From: a virus
Virus record (IMG/VR): IMGVR_UViG_3300009413_000045
Location: 1-31,377 of that record
Direction: 5' to 3' (one strand)
DNA length: 31,377 nt
Part shown: one piece after another, positions 1 to 7,958 of the stretch
Position numbering within the stretch: position 1 is the first letter of the stretch
Layout of the letters: each line of letters opens with the position of its first letter
Position numbers and translations under genes: made by a program
Notes under the pieces: generated by a model
The model's input: only the letters and a program-made list of their open reading frames with translations
Databases searched by the model: none
What the model was told of the DNA's origin: nothing

Positions 1-299
1 GGTCTACCAGGACCACCGGGAGGAGGGCCGCCACCAGGGCCACCGACAGGGCGATCTTCTCCAGCAAACTCATTATAAGTTTGTTCAGCGATGGTTCCCG
101 CTGGTTGTCCCTGGCTCGCACGCATAGCCTCGTCGGCCTGTCTCGCTGCGTTACGGTTTCCCATCTCAGATACAATGAGATTCTGTGGAGGCGGGGCCAT
201 ACCAGGGAGCGTGCTTCCCGGATTCTTAAATTCCTCCCCGAGACGCTCGTCGGAAAAACCCTGTATATATTTTTCCCATTGTATAAAGCTGAGAGCCAT
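1..299 (-). CDS. Virion-associated protein, N-terminal part (cut by left edge)
   Basis: An open frame runs from an ATG at 299 off the left edge, giving about 99 residues with no stop. The start is supported by AGGA about eight bases upstream. The protein begins MALSFIQWEKYIQGF, continues with an acidic and polar helical stretch, and turns into a Gly/Pro-rich segment near the window edge. It is the last visible gene of the minus-strand virion operon, 37 nt after the stop of the giant Gln/Ala-rich gene. I do not recognise a defined domain. By position and composition it is probably a tail or internal virion protein, but this is inference. Confidence 0.75.
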   Translation of the reverse strand, partial: MALSFIQWEKYIQGFSDERLGEEFKNPGSTLPGMAPPPQNLIVSEMGNRNAARQADEAMRASQGQPAGTIAEQTYNEFAGEDRPVGGPGGGPPPGGPGR

Positions 300-336
300 A
301 ATTATTTCCTGTGACTATCCTTAATTATTAAGACTG

Positions 337-3300
337 CTACCATTGATTCTGCAGGCCAAGCCCCGGACCCTTCCAATCTGAAGTTCCATAACCTTCCCAA
401 AGATCTTTCCCCGTCCATGATTGTGATGAGGATGCTGGCGTAACTCCTTGTTGATTCTGCGTTCCTTGTTGATTCTGCGTTCCTTGTTGATTCCGTTGAA
501 ACTTGTCCCATGCACCCAAGCCCGCGACACCCGCAGCCATTGCACTAGCACCAGGACCCGTCTGGGGCTCATATGCGCTTTGTGTAACGGTTCCTTGATA
601 AGGAAGTCCACCCATAGCTGACTGCTGCCAACCAATATTTGCTCTTTCTTGGTTCAACTTATTCTGCCAATCCTGATAGCCCATACCAAGCGATTGCTGT
701 TGTAGTTGGCGCTGTTTTTCACCCGCCGCTTCCATTCCCCGCAATCTTTCAAGCTGCTGCTGCTGTTGTTGGGCACCTAGCTGCATCTGCTGCCCACCAA
801 CACCAGCTAGTTGGCCACCCATTCCTCCCATCTGGCCATATAATTGACCCTGTGCTCCGATAGCACCCTGCTGTTGGCCGAGCATCTGACCATAGGTGCC
901 CCAACCTTGTTCCCGAGCGGCTTGGGCAGCTTGTAGCGCACCCAGCCCAAGCTGAGTACCAGTTTGAGCAGCCTGTAATCCTTGCTGTTGACCCAACTGG
1001 GACATCCCGACACCCGCTTGGGCGGCGGCTCGTTGAGCCGCAAGTCCTTGGGCTCTCTCTGCAGCACCAGCCAATGAAGCGGCCCTCTGGGCCTCAAGTC
1101 CCTGCATTCCAAACTGGGCACCCTGTCCAACGGCCCCTATTTGAGCTTGTAGTCCTTGTAATTGGCGAGCAGCGCCAACATCACCCATTTGGGCTGCTTG
1201 CTGCTGTGCCCTCATTTGAGCATCACTGCCGTACTGCCCGGCACCAATACCCGTTTGCAACGCCTGTAACTGTGCTTGGCCAGCCTGTTGCCCGGCAGCC
1301 AAGCCCTGCTGTGCAGCCTGTAATTGTTGTGCCCCACCTGCTTGTGCGGCACCAACACCAGCCTGTTGAGCAGCTAATTGGGCGGCAACACCTTGTTGGC
1401 CAGCAGCAGCAGCTTGCTGCGCTAATTGCGCTTGCTGGCTCATGGCCTGCTGTGCAGCACTACCGCCAGCCTGTTGAGCTTGCTGTAGAGCGGCAATGCC
1501 CTGTTGCTGTGCTTGCACGGCTTGTTGCGCTGCCGCTTGACGGCCAGCTTGACCAGCCTGCGCGGCACCCATTCCTGCAATTTGAGCCTGCTGTTCCGCA
1601 CCTAATCCAGCCTGTCTAGCGGCTCCCGCAGCCTGTGCCGCCTGTTGCGCTTGACTTTGTCCAGATTGAGCAAGTCCATAACCACCAAGTTGAGCCTGCT
1701 GTTCCGCGCTTAATCCAGCTTGTCGAGCCTGCGCTGCTTGCATCGCAGCCTGTTGAGCCTGAGCCTGAGCCTGCTGTGCAGCACCAAAGCCACCAAGTTG
1801 AGCTTGCTGTTCTTGGGTAAGACCAGCCTGTTGTGCTACTGCCGCTTGCTGCTCCGCACTAAGCCCCATCTGCTGGGCTTGCTCTCTACGACGAGCATCT
1901 TCACGCTCTCTCCCAACAGCACTCTGGAATGCTTCTTGTTGCCCCTTGCCAATAATCTCAGCAGCTTGCTGTGAAGCCGCTTTCGCCTGCTCTGCGGCCT
2001 GAACAGCCTGTCGCGTACCACCGAAAGCACCAGCCTGTGCCGCCCGTGATCCCAACTCTTGCCCTTGCATCCTCTGAAATTCCATCAACTGCTGTAACTG
2101 AGGATCAGTGACGCCAGCGGTGTACTGCGACATATACTGAGACAGATCTGCTCCCCCTCCCAACTGAGGTGCCTGTGCACCCAAAGCTCGCATACGTTGA
2201 GCGGCTTCTGCCCCAGCGGCTCCTGCTCTACCACCAACACCAGTTATACCAGCAAGTGCTTGTTGACCAAGCTGTTGTCCTTGAGCACCAGCCGCTTGTA
2301 TGGCCCGTGCGGCTTCTGCCCCAGCCGCACCTGCTCGACCACCTACACCAGTAACACCCGCAAGACCCGCTTGGCCAAGTTGTTGCGCTCCTGCACCAGC
2401 CGCTTGTATGTCGGCAGCAGTTTGGGCACCAGCCGCACCTGCTCTGGCACCGACACCAGTTATGGCTCTTTGACCCGCCAATGCTGCCTGTTGACCCTCA
2501 AGACCAGCCTGTCGTATGTCAGCAGCACCTATCTGACCAGCTTGTTGTGCCTGTAGCCCAGTTCCACCCAACTGACCCCTAATATCTGCACCTAGCTCTC
2601 CAGCCTGACCACCCAAACCACCCATCTGTGCCATGGCTTGTTGGCCTATCCCAAGAGCTTGTTGCCCGGTAGCACCCATTCGGCCCATAGCTTGTGCGCC
2701 AAGCTGCTGTGCTTGGGTTCCGAGCCCGGCCATTTGAGCCTGTCCAGCCGCACCAGCCTGTTGCGCCTGCTGACCTAACGCCGTCGCCTGAGCCTCACGA
2801 GCTTGAGCCTGTCCCGCCGCACCAGCCCCCAACCCCCGTATTCCAGTAGCAAGTTGCTGCTGGGCTGTTAGGGCCGCCTGTCCCGCACCAGCCATGCCAC
2901 CACCCAATCCAGCCATTTGTGCCTGGGCGGCTTCTGCAGCCGTCGCTTGTCCCGCACCTAAAAATTGTTGCCGTGCTTGCTCTGTCGCTCCTGCCGCTGC
3001 CTGCCCTATACCTAACAATCGTTGCTCTACCTGTCCCGCCGTTCCCGTTTGCCTCATTCCCGCACCAGCGAGTTGACCTTGCAGTTCAGCGCGAGCACCA
3101 AGCTGGCCCATACCTAGAGCGGCCTGTTGTGCCTGTTGCTGTGCAAGCGGAGCGGCGGCCCCAAATTGAGCGGCCATCTGAGCGTACTGCGGCTGTAGAC
3201 CCATCAATCCTTGCTGGGCACCACCAATCATTTGGCCAGCTTGACCAAGGGTTTGGGCTGCCTGACGGGTTCCCATCGGTCCCATGCCCTGGCCATATGC

Positions 3301-4296
3301 GACTCGGCCTGCCATGGCAGCAGCTTCGGGCTGTGTAAAACCAGCAATCCTTTGCCCGGCATATTGCTGATAGGGACGCTGGCCTTCGGTTACAATACGA
3401 TCAGTAAGATTGGCCCACTGTTGTGCGGTCTGCTGTGGCACACCATAGGAGGTGACCCTGGACACCGAAGGTGCGGGACCACCCTGCTGTAGCCCTATTA
3501 TGCCACCGGAAGCTCTCCGGGGTCGTCCCTGATTCATTAGCTCTTGGTAATATCTTATCTTCTGTTCATCTGACAGAAGATCTTCTTCTTCCTGTGGTAA
3601 ATCACCTGAACCAAGACGACCGGGAGACATCAAGACATCAGCGAGAGCCGACAGAGGATTAAGCGCGGATGCCCCACCAGCAAGAGCGAGACTTTTTATA
3701 CCCCTTCCCTTGAAACGTCCCCCCATTCTCTTCAACGCATCTTGAATCCGAACCCTTCGGCTTGGTGGGCTCCCTGGAGGAGGATGCCCCTGTGAAGCCC
3801 AATAACGCTCTTCTCTAGCATACTCTCCCATCATTCTTCGATGGGCAGCATCTTTCCGCTCCCTCTCACGAAGATCCCAATCTTCAAACACCCGATCTTG
3901 CCAGCGACGCGCCTCTTCAGGTTTTAGTGGACCCTCTCTCCCCTCCCATGGAAAAGGACCGCGAACTGTGCGTGATCCCCCGGCACCCGTGCCCGGACCT
4001 AACATACGATTTGGATCTGTGATTCTGCCTGCCCCACGAGCAACTGGCACCCGGCGTTGGCCAGCACGAACCATATCCCTTCTTTCGTTACGCAAACGAT
4101 CAAGCTCATCGCGGGTATCCTGCCAATATCTCTCAGGATCACGGAGATGTTCTTGGGAACCACTTCCGCCCGCTTCTATTTCCATCTCCATCATACGAAT
4201 TTTGTATTCTATATCCTCTAAGGCTTTACGCATGGGACTAGGACCACCATACTCGCCACCATGCTGATAACTAGGATAATTAATTTTTCTAGGCAT
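337..4296 (-). CDS. Giant Gln/Ala/Gly-rich virion protein
   Basis: About 1319 residues. I start at the ATG at 4296 (MPRKINYP), 4 nt after the stop of the upstream gene, rather than at an earlier in-frame ATG at 4380 that would overlap that gene by 80 nt; there is no good Shine-Dalgarno, so translational coupling is likely. The first 270 residues or so are charged and helical, followed by a short GGIIGLQQGG motif. From about 330 to 1230 the chain is almost only Gln, Ala, Gly, Met and Leu, with heptad-like repeats such as AQQAGLSAEQQAQLGG. A non-repetitive island lies near residues 715-800. The C-terminus carries three NQQGTQ-type units. Function is unknown; a fibrous tail or ejected internal protein is plausible. 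It follows other tail genes in the operon. Confidence 0.85.
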   Translation of the reverse strand: MPRKINYPSYQHGGEYGGPSPMRKALEDIEYKIRMMEMEIEAGGSGSQEHLRDPERYWQDTRDELDRLRNERRDMVRAGQRRVPVARGAGRITDPNRMLGPGTGAGGSRTVRGPFPWEGREGPLKPEEARRWQDRVFEDWDLRERERKDAAHRRMMGEYAREERYWASQGHPPPGSPPSRRVRIQDALKRMGGRFKGRGIKSLALAGGASALNPLSALADVLMSPGRLGSGDLPQEEEDLLSDEQKIRYYQELMNQGRPRRASGGIIGLQQGGPAPSVSRVTSYGVPQQTAQQWANLTDRIVTEGQRPYQQYAGQRIAGFTQPEAAAMAGRVAYGQGMGPMGTRQAAQTLGQAGQMIGGAQQGLMGLQPQYAQMAAQFGAAAPLAQQQAQQAALGMGQLGARAELQGQLAGAGMRQTGTAGQVEQRLLGIGQAAAGATEQARQQFLGAGQATAAEAAQAQMAGLGGGMAGAGQAALTAQQQLATGIRGLGAGAAGQAQAREAQATALGQQAQQAGAAGQAQMAGLGTQAQQLGAQAMGRMGATGQQALGIGQQAMAQMGGLGGQAGELGADIRGQLGGTGLQAQQAGQIGAADIRQAGLEGQQAALAGQRAITGVGARAGAAGAQTAADIQAAGAGAQQLGQAGLAGVTGVGGRAGAAGAEAARAIQAAGAQGQQLGQQALAGITGVGGRAGAAGAEAAQRMRALGAQAPQLGGGADLSQYMSQYTAGVTDPQLQQLMEFQRMQGQELGSRAAQAGAFGGTRQAVQAAEQAKAASQQAAEIIGKGQQEAFQSAVGREREDARRREQAQQMGLSAEQQAAVAQQAGLTQEQQAQLGGFGAAQQAQAQAQQAAMQAAQARQAGLSAEQQAQLGGYGLAQSGQSQAQQAAQAAGAARQAGLGAEQQAQIAGMGAAQAGQAGRQAAAQQAVQAQQQGIAALQQAQQAGGSAAQQAMSQQAQLAQQAAAAGQQGVAAQLAAQQAGVGAAQAGGAQQLQAAQQGLAAGQQAGQAQLQALQTGIGAGQYGSDAQMRAQQQAAQMGDVGAARQLQGLQAQIGAVGQGAQFGMQGLEAQRAASLAGAAERAQGLAAQRAAAQAGVGMSQLGQQQGLQAAQTGTQLGLGALQAAQAAREQGWGTYGQMLGQQQGAIGAQGQLYGQMGGMGGQLAGVGGQQMQLGAQQQQQQLERLRGMEAAGEKQRQLQQQSLGMGYQDWQNKLNQERANIGWQQSAMGGLPYQGTVTQSAYEPQTGPGASAMAAGVAGLGAWDKFQRNQQGTQNQQGTQNQQGVTPASSSQSWTGKDLWEGYGTSDWKGPGLGLQNQW
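446..499 (-). repeat. 18-nt tandem repeat, three units, in coding sequence
   Basis: The anchor ccttgttgattc begins at 446, 464 and 482, an exact 18-nt period. It encodes the NQQGTQ repeats near the C-terminus of the Gln/Ala-rich protein. The copies are nearly identical in DNA, so they look recently duplicated. Confidence 0.85.
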
Positions 4297-4300
4297 AGTT

Positions 4301-7300
4301 TTATGTGTTGATGTTGCCAACGAAGTCATCCCATACCGCCGCACCGGGAGGCGTTCCGGGATCAATTCTCGTAGCTGCATCTATTAATTCGTCTCGTCCC
4401 GCTTCTGCATCACCCGCATTTACGATGTATTCTCCACCAGCAAGCAACGCCCTTACGGGAAGCGGGCCCCCTTCGGCTAAACGCTCCTCAAAATCGTCCT
4501 TAAATGACTTTTCTATAGCAAGACTATCATCTACTAAGCCATTGCCCTGCGGTCCATTATCGGGATAAGGAGGAAGGAATCCCTCTTCAACTAAACTATC
4601 TGCTCCACCTTCTCCCATTTTCTGAACTCGTACTTGATTAGTTATCTCCTCAACTAATCCAGGAAATAATTTTTGAATTTCGACAAGAATCTGTGATGCT
4701 TGAGCAGCGGGCATCTCGCCGTTTATAGCTGCCGTGGCAACCTGTATTATTTCTACAGGAATTTCTTCATTGGATTCTGCGGGTATCATAGAAGGATCAA
4801 CTGGGCCACCATATGCGAATGTCGGTGCCGATGGCGGAGGTATCACAGGAGGCGGCGGCAATGGTGTCACAGGCGGCGGATCCGGCGGAGGCGGTGTAAC
4901 AGGCGCACCTCCAAATCCACCGCCAGGGGCCGGGCCTGCGCCTAGTTCCTGCTGTCCACCAAGCCTGCTCATTAGCCCACCATAAGCAGGATCAAATGCA
5001 GAAGGTTGACTGGCTGTGGGCATATTAAACGGATCATACCCAGTGATCGGAGCGGCTCCCGTTGCCGCCGCGGTTTCAGCCATTAACCCAGCACGATAGG
5101 GAGCAGCTTCTCGTGCAGCATCAGCAGCAGCCTTTGCATCCGCCGCAGCTTTCGCATCAGCAGCAGCCTTTTTATCCGCCGCAGCCTTCGCGGCAGCATT
5201 TTGTGCTGCAGCATCCTTCGCAGCCTGTGCAGCAGCATCCTTCGCTGTCTTCGCAGCAGCAGCTTGTGCGGCCCTTGCATCCTTATCGGCTTGAAGTCGT
5301 TCCAGTCGCTCGGCATCTGCGGCAGCAGCCTGCCGCCTAGCAGCATCTCTAGCTAAGTTTTCTTCCCGCTCAAACTCTTCTTCCTCAAAACCCTCATCAC
5401 CATACCCCTCTGAACCAAACCCAGTACCTGTCGAGGGCCCTTGCTGATAACGTCTCCCTACATAACTCCTAGTACGTGGCAATGCATCAAGAAAATCATC
5501 GTACTCATCTCCATGATATCCACCACCGCTCGTCGGGCCACGTCCTATATTTCCAAGAGGATCCGTTAGTGCCGGAACAGATGGTGATGCCGTAGTCGTA
5601 GGAGGCGGAGGGAATGGTACCGGAACAGATGGTGGCACCGTAGCTGTAGGAGGCGGCGGAGGTGGTGCCACAGCAAACAAGTCCTCATCAACCTCCGGAT
5701 CCCCTATAAACTCATCTTCAATTATCTCTCGTTGTGCCGCCCGTGCCTCCAAGATAGCTCTTCGCTCCTCTAACCGCCGATCCTCTTCGTCCCCTTCATC
5801 CCCGCCAATAAACGGAGGCATAGTTGCCATCGTCTCTGGCATAGAAGGTGGTGGGGGTGGCGGAGTCATGGGTGGTAGAGGTGCTGCCGCAGCTTGCTCT
5901 GGCGGAGGTGGTGGTGGAGGCGGAAGCGGAGGCGTTAGTGGAATCAGCCCCGACTCTTGTAACTGCTGGCCAACTGGCTGAACAGCAGGACTAGCTACCG
6001 GAGGTGCTACCGGAGGTGCTACCGGAGGTGGCGGAGGTAAAAGTGCGGCAGGTGGAGGGGGTGGTAGTAATGTCGGGCGTGGTAGGCGCGGCGGCATTAC
6101 CGCTGGCTGCATAAAATCTTCCTCACCCTCAAAACCTTCAAACTCCCGTCGCGGCATAGCAGGTCTTTGCCGTAACTGCTTTCTCCCATATTTCTGAGCA
6201 GCGGGAGCAGCCCTTCGCTGCGGCTGCTGCTTTCTCCCCCTTCTTCCCGCCTTTTTCCTCTTTTTCCGCCCAGCACGGCCACCTCTTCTATACCCTGGAA
6301 GTGGAAGTGAAATCAATCCACCCTCTGCTGCCCCGACTGTGGCATAGCCCTGTGCTGGCGCGACGTATCCAGGAGTAGCGGATTGTGGCATAACAGCTTG
6401 GGCTTCAGCAGTATAAGCACTCGGCATCTGGCTTTCAGGACTTCCTTTATATTGCGCTTCTTCAAGTTGTGCCATCGCCGGATAAAGCAACGCCACCTTT
6501 TTGGGATCCGACAAATAATTAAGTGCCGCACCACCAAATTCACCCAATCCCTTGCCCCTGATCAGCGATCCAAGCCCACCCCTCAGGGTTCCCGTCAGTT
6601 TTTGCTCGGCTATTTCTTCTGCCGTTTTACCAAGAAGATTACCTGAAGCAGCCTTTAAGCCCGAACTTAAAGCCTTGCCGCCCAGATAACCTTTCATGCC
6701 GCCCAACAGAGCGGACTTCAAGCTCTTATTCTCAATACCACTTATTAATGCACCGACACCTGCACCAAGCGCAGGATTAATTGCTCCAAGCGCCATAGGC
6801 GCAATTGTCTTAGCGCCCTTCCACAACCCCTTTGCTGCTTTCTTCAGCCAGCCGCCGAAACCATAGGCGGGGATATAGCCACCATTAACCAACACCATCG
6901 GCACATAACCGCCATCCTGATAACCCGGAATCAAGCCACCATGAGCCATAGGTTCAATACTCATTTTCCAACTCGTTGGAGGTCCACCACCTACACGCTC
7001 ACCACCACCTACGGCAGATGGAGGGGTTGGCAATGGTTTGGCAAATCCCGGCCCACCACCATATGGGCGCGGGCGTAGCACTGGTGCTGGTACATCTTGA
7101 TCGAACTGCTGACCCGGATTCTGTGCTTGAAACGCCCTTATCTGTTGTGACTGTGCTTGCTGTTCCGCTTTTTGCCAAGCAGGTCTTGTATCGACGGATG
7201 GGAGAAGTGGACCTCCGTATACCCCCTGCATCCCCGCCTGCTGAAGCTGCTGTGGAGGTGGAGAGGGTGCCAAACCCGGCATAACTTCTCGGCCATTGAT

Positions 7301-7432
7301 GAAAGTGGACCGACCCATAGGATTATTCCATCCACCGGGGCTTGCCATCGGAGCCTGCTGTATTGGCTGTGGTCGCTGAAATCGTCCGCGCAACCCACCT
7401 ATACCCCTAGACCGAAATCCGCCGAATGCCAT
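4301..7432 (-). CDS. Large modular proline-, alanine- and lysine-rich tail protein
   Basis: 1043 residues; the ATG directly abuts the stop of the upstream gene (TAAATG). Visible segments: a Gly/Pro/Gln-rich N-terminus; Gly-rich GGYVP and GGYIP motifs followed by an amphipathic or membrane-active looking stretch at about 165-270 (WLKKAAKGLWKGAKTIAP, then Gly/Ala/Leu-rich); a strongly basic tract at about 380-440; polyproline blocks at about 445-617; an Ala/Lys coiled coil with AAADAK repeats at about 697-779; a second Pro/Gly-rich block at about 830-880; and a more ordinary acidic C-terminus. No enzyme motif is visible. The hydrophobic stretch would fit a protein ejected with the DNA, but this is inference. 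It lies between small tail genes and the giant Gln/Ala-rich gene. Confidence 0.85.
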   Translation of the reverse strand: MAFGGFRSRGIGGLRGRFQRPQPIQQAPMASPGGWNNPMGRSTFINGREVMPGLAPSPPPQQLQQAGMQGVYGGPLLPSVDTRPAWQKAEQQAQSQQIRAFQAQNPGQQFDQDVPAPVLRPRPYGGGPGFAKPLPTPPSAVGGGERVGGGPPTSWKMSIEPMAHGGLIPGYQDGGYVPMVLVNGGYIPAYGFGGWLKKAAKGLWKGAKTIAPMALGAINPALGAGVGALISGIENKSLKSALLGGMKGYLGGKALSSGLKAASGNLLGKTAEEIAEQKLTGTLRGGLGSLIRGKGLGEFGGAALNYLSDPKKVALLYPAMAQLEEAQYKGSPESQMPSAYTAEAQAVMPQSATPGYVAPAQGYATVGAAEGGLISLPLPGYRRGGRAGRKKRKKAGRRGRKQQPQRRAAPAAQKYGRKQLRQRPAMPRREFEGFEGEEDFMQPAVMPPRLPRPTLLPPPPPAALLPPPPPVAPPVAPPVASPAVQPVGQQLQESGLIPLTPPLPPPPPPPPEQAAAAPLPPMTPPPPPPSMPETMATMPPFIGGDEGDEEDRRLEERRAILEARAAQREIIEDEFIGDPEVDEDLFAVAPPPPPPTATVPPSVPVPFPPPPTTTASPSVPALTDPLGNIGRGPTSGGGYHGDEYDDFLDALPRTRSYVGRRYQQGPSTGTGFGSEGYGDEGFEEEEFEREENLARDAARRQAAAADAERLERLQADKDARAAQAAAAKTAKDAAAQAAKDAAAQNAAAKAAADKKAAADAKAAADAKAAADAAREAAPYRAGLMAETAAATGAAPITGYDPFNMPTASQPSAFDPAYGGLMSRLGGQQELGAGPAPGGGFGGAPVTPPPPDPPPVTPLPPPPVIPPPSAPTFAYGGPVDPSMIPAESNEEIPVEIIQVATAAINGEMPAAQASQILVEIQKLFPGLVEEITNQVRVQKMGEGGADSLVEEGFLPPYPDNGPQGNGLVDDSLAIEKSFKDDFEERLAEGGPLPVRALLAGGEYIVNAGDAEAGRDELIDAATRIDPGTPPGAAVWDDFVGNINT

Positions 7433-7762
7433 TTAACTAGTCTCTACGCCGAAGATACTGAACGACATATCGCCTGAACTCGCGTAAATAGTGACAACAT
7501 CATCTTCGCTTAGGGTTATGCCAACGATGATGAATACCGTATCGTTAGCGGCAACCGATTTCCCGTAGTAAATGTAATGTTCGTTTGCTACGGTTGCGCC
7601 CGACGGACGGACAGCCACCCTGAAGGTGAGTGCCCCGCCAGAGCGGTTGCAGGCGGCAATAGAACTGACCGTCGTTACAGTAGCGTCCGGTACCGTGTAC
7701 AGATCGGTATTCGTTGTCGCTGACGGTGCTGATTGCCCCAGTACCTTTAAGGTATCAGCCAT
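7433..7762 (-). CDS. Small beta-rich tail-associated structural protein
   Basis: 109 residues from the ATG at 7762 (MADTLKVLGQSAP), preferred over an upstream alternative start four codons earlier. It overlaps the preceding gene by 8 nt. The composition is that of a beta-sandwich virion protein, with a central FRVAVRPSGATVANEHYIYY segment. I recognise this as a type often found among phage tail or particle proteins and with no assigned activity. Its stop abuts the start of the 1043-aa gene. No signal peptide or membrane segment is seen. Confidence 0.8.
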   Translation of the reverse strand: MADTLKVLGQSAPSATTNTDLYTVPDATVTTVSSIAACNRSGGALTFRVAVRPSGATVANEHYIYYGKSVAANDTVFIIVGITLSEDDVVTIYASSGDMSFSIFGVETS

Positions 7763-7958
7763 TACTAGCACCAAGCAATAAAAATTGATATTTACGAAGC
7801 GACAGAGAACTGTCGCTATCAGCCTGTACCTTCACGGCATGGATGTCACTGCTAACATCTTCGAAGTTTTGTTCAATGGTTCTGCGGGACATACTCTCAT
7901 CGTATTCCTGATATTGCTCTGGTGCGCGGTTGAGTGGACGATAGACCTTGAGGCTCAT
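7755..7958 (-). CDS. Small polar phage protein, unknown
   Basis: 67 residues, starting at an ATG that overlaps the stop of the 793-aa gene by 4 nt (ATGA), and ending inside the start of the next gene. It is polar, with helical character in the middle (RRTIEQNFEDVSSDI) and LRKYQFLLLG near the C-terminus. No family recognised. The tight overlaps on both sides argue that it is a real member of the tail gene block. Confidence 0.7.
   Translation of the reverse strand: MSLKVYRPLNRAPEQYQEYDESMSRRTIEQNFEDVSSDIHAVKVQADSDSSLSLRKYQFLLLGASNG

Noticed and set aside
1074-1619. 181-residue plus-strand open frame opposite the Gln/Ala-rich gene
   Set aside because: Stop codons are rare in the complement of Gln/Ala-rich repeats; composition follows from the real gene on the other strand.
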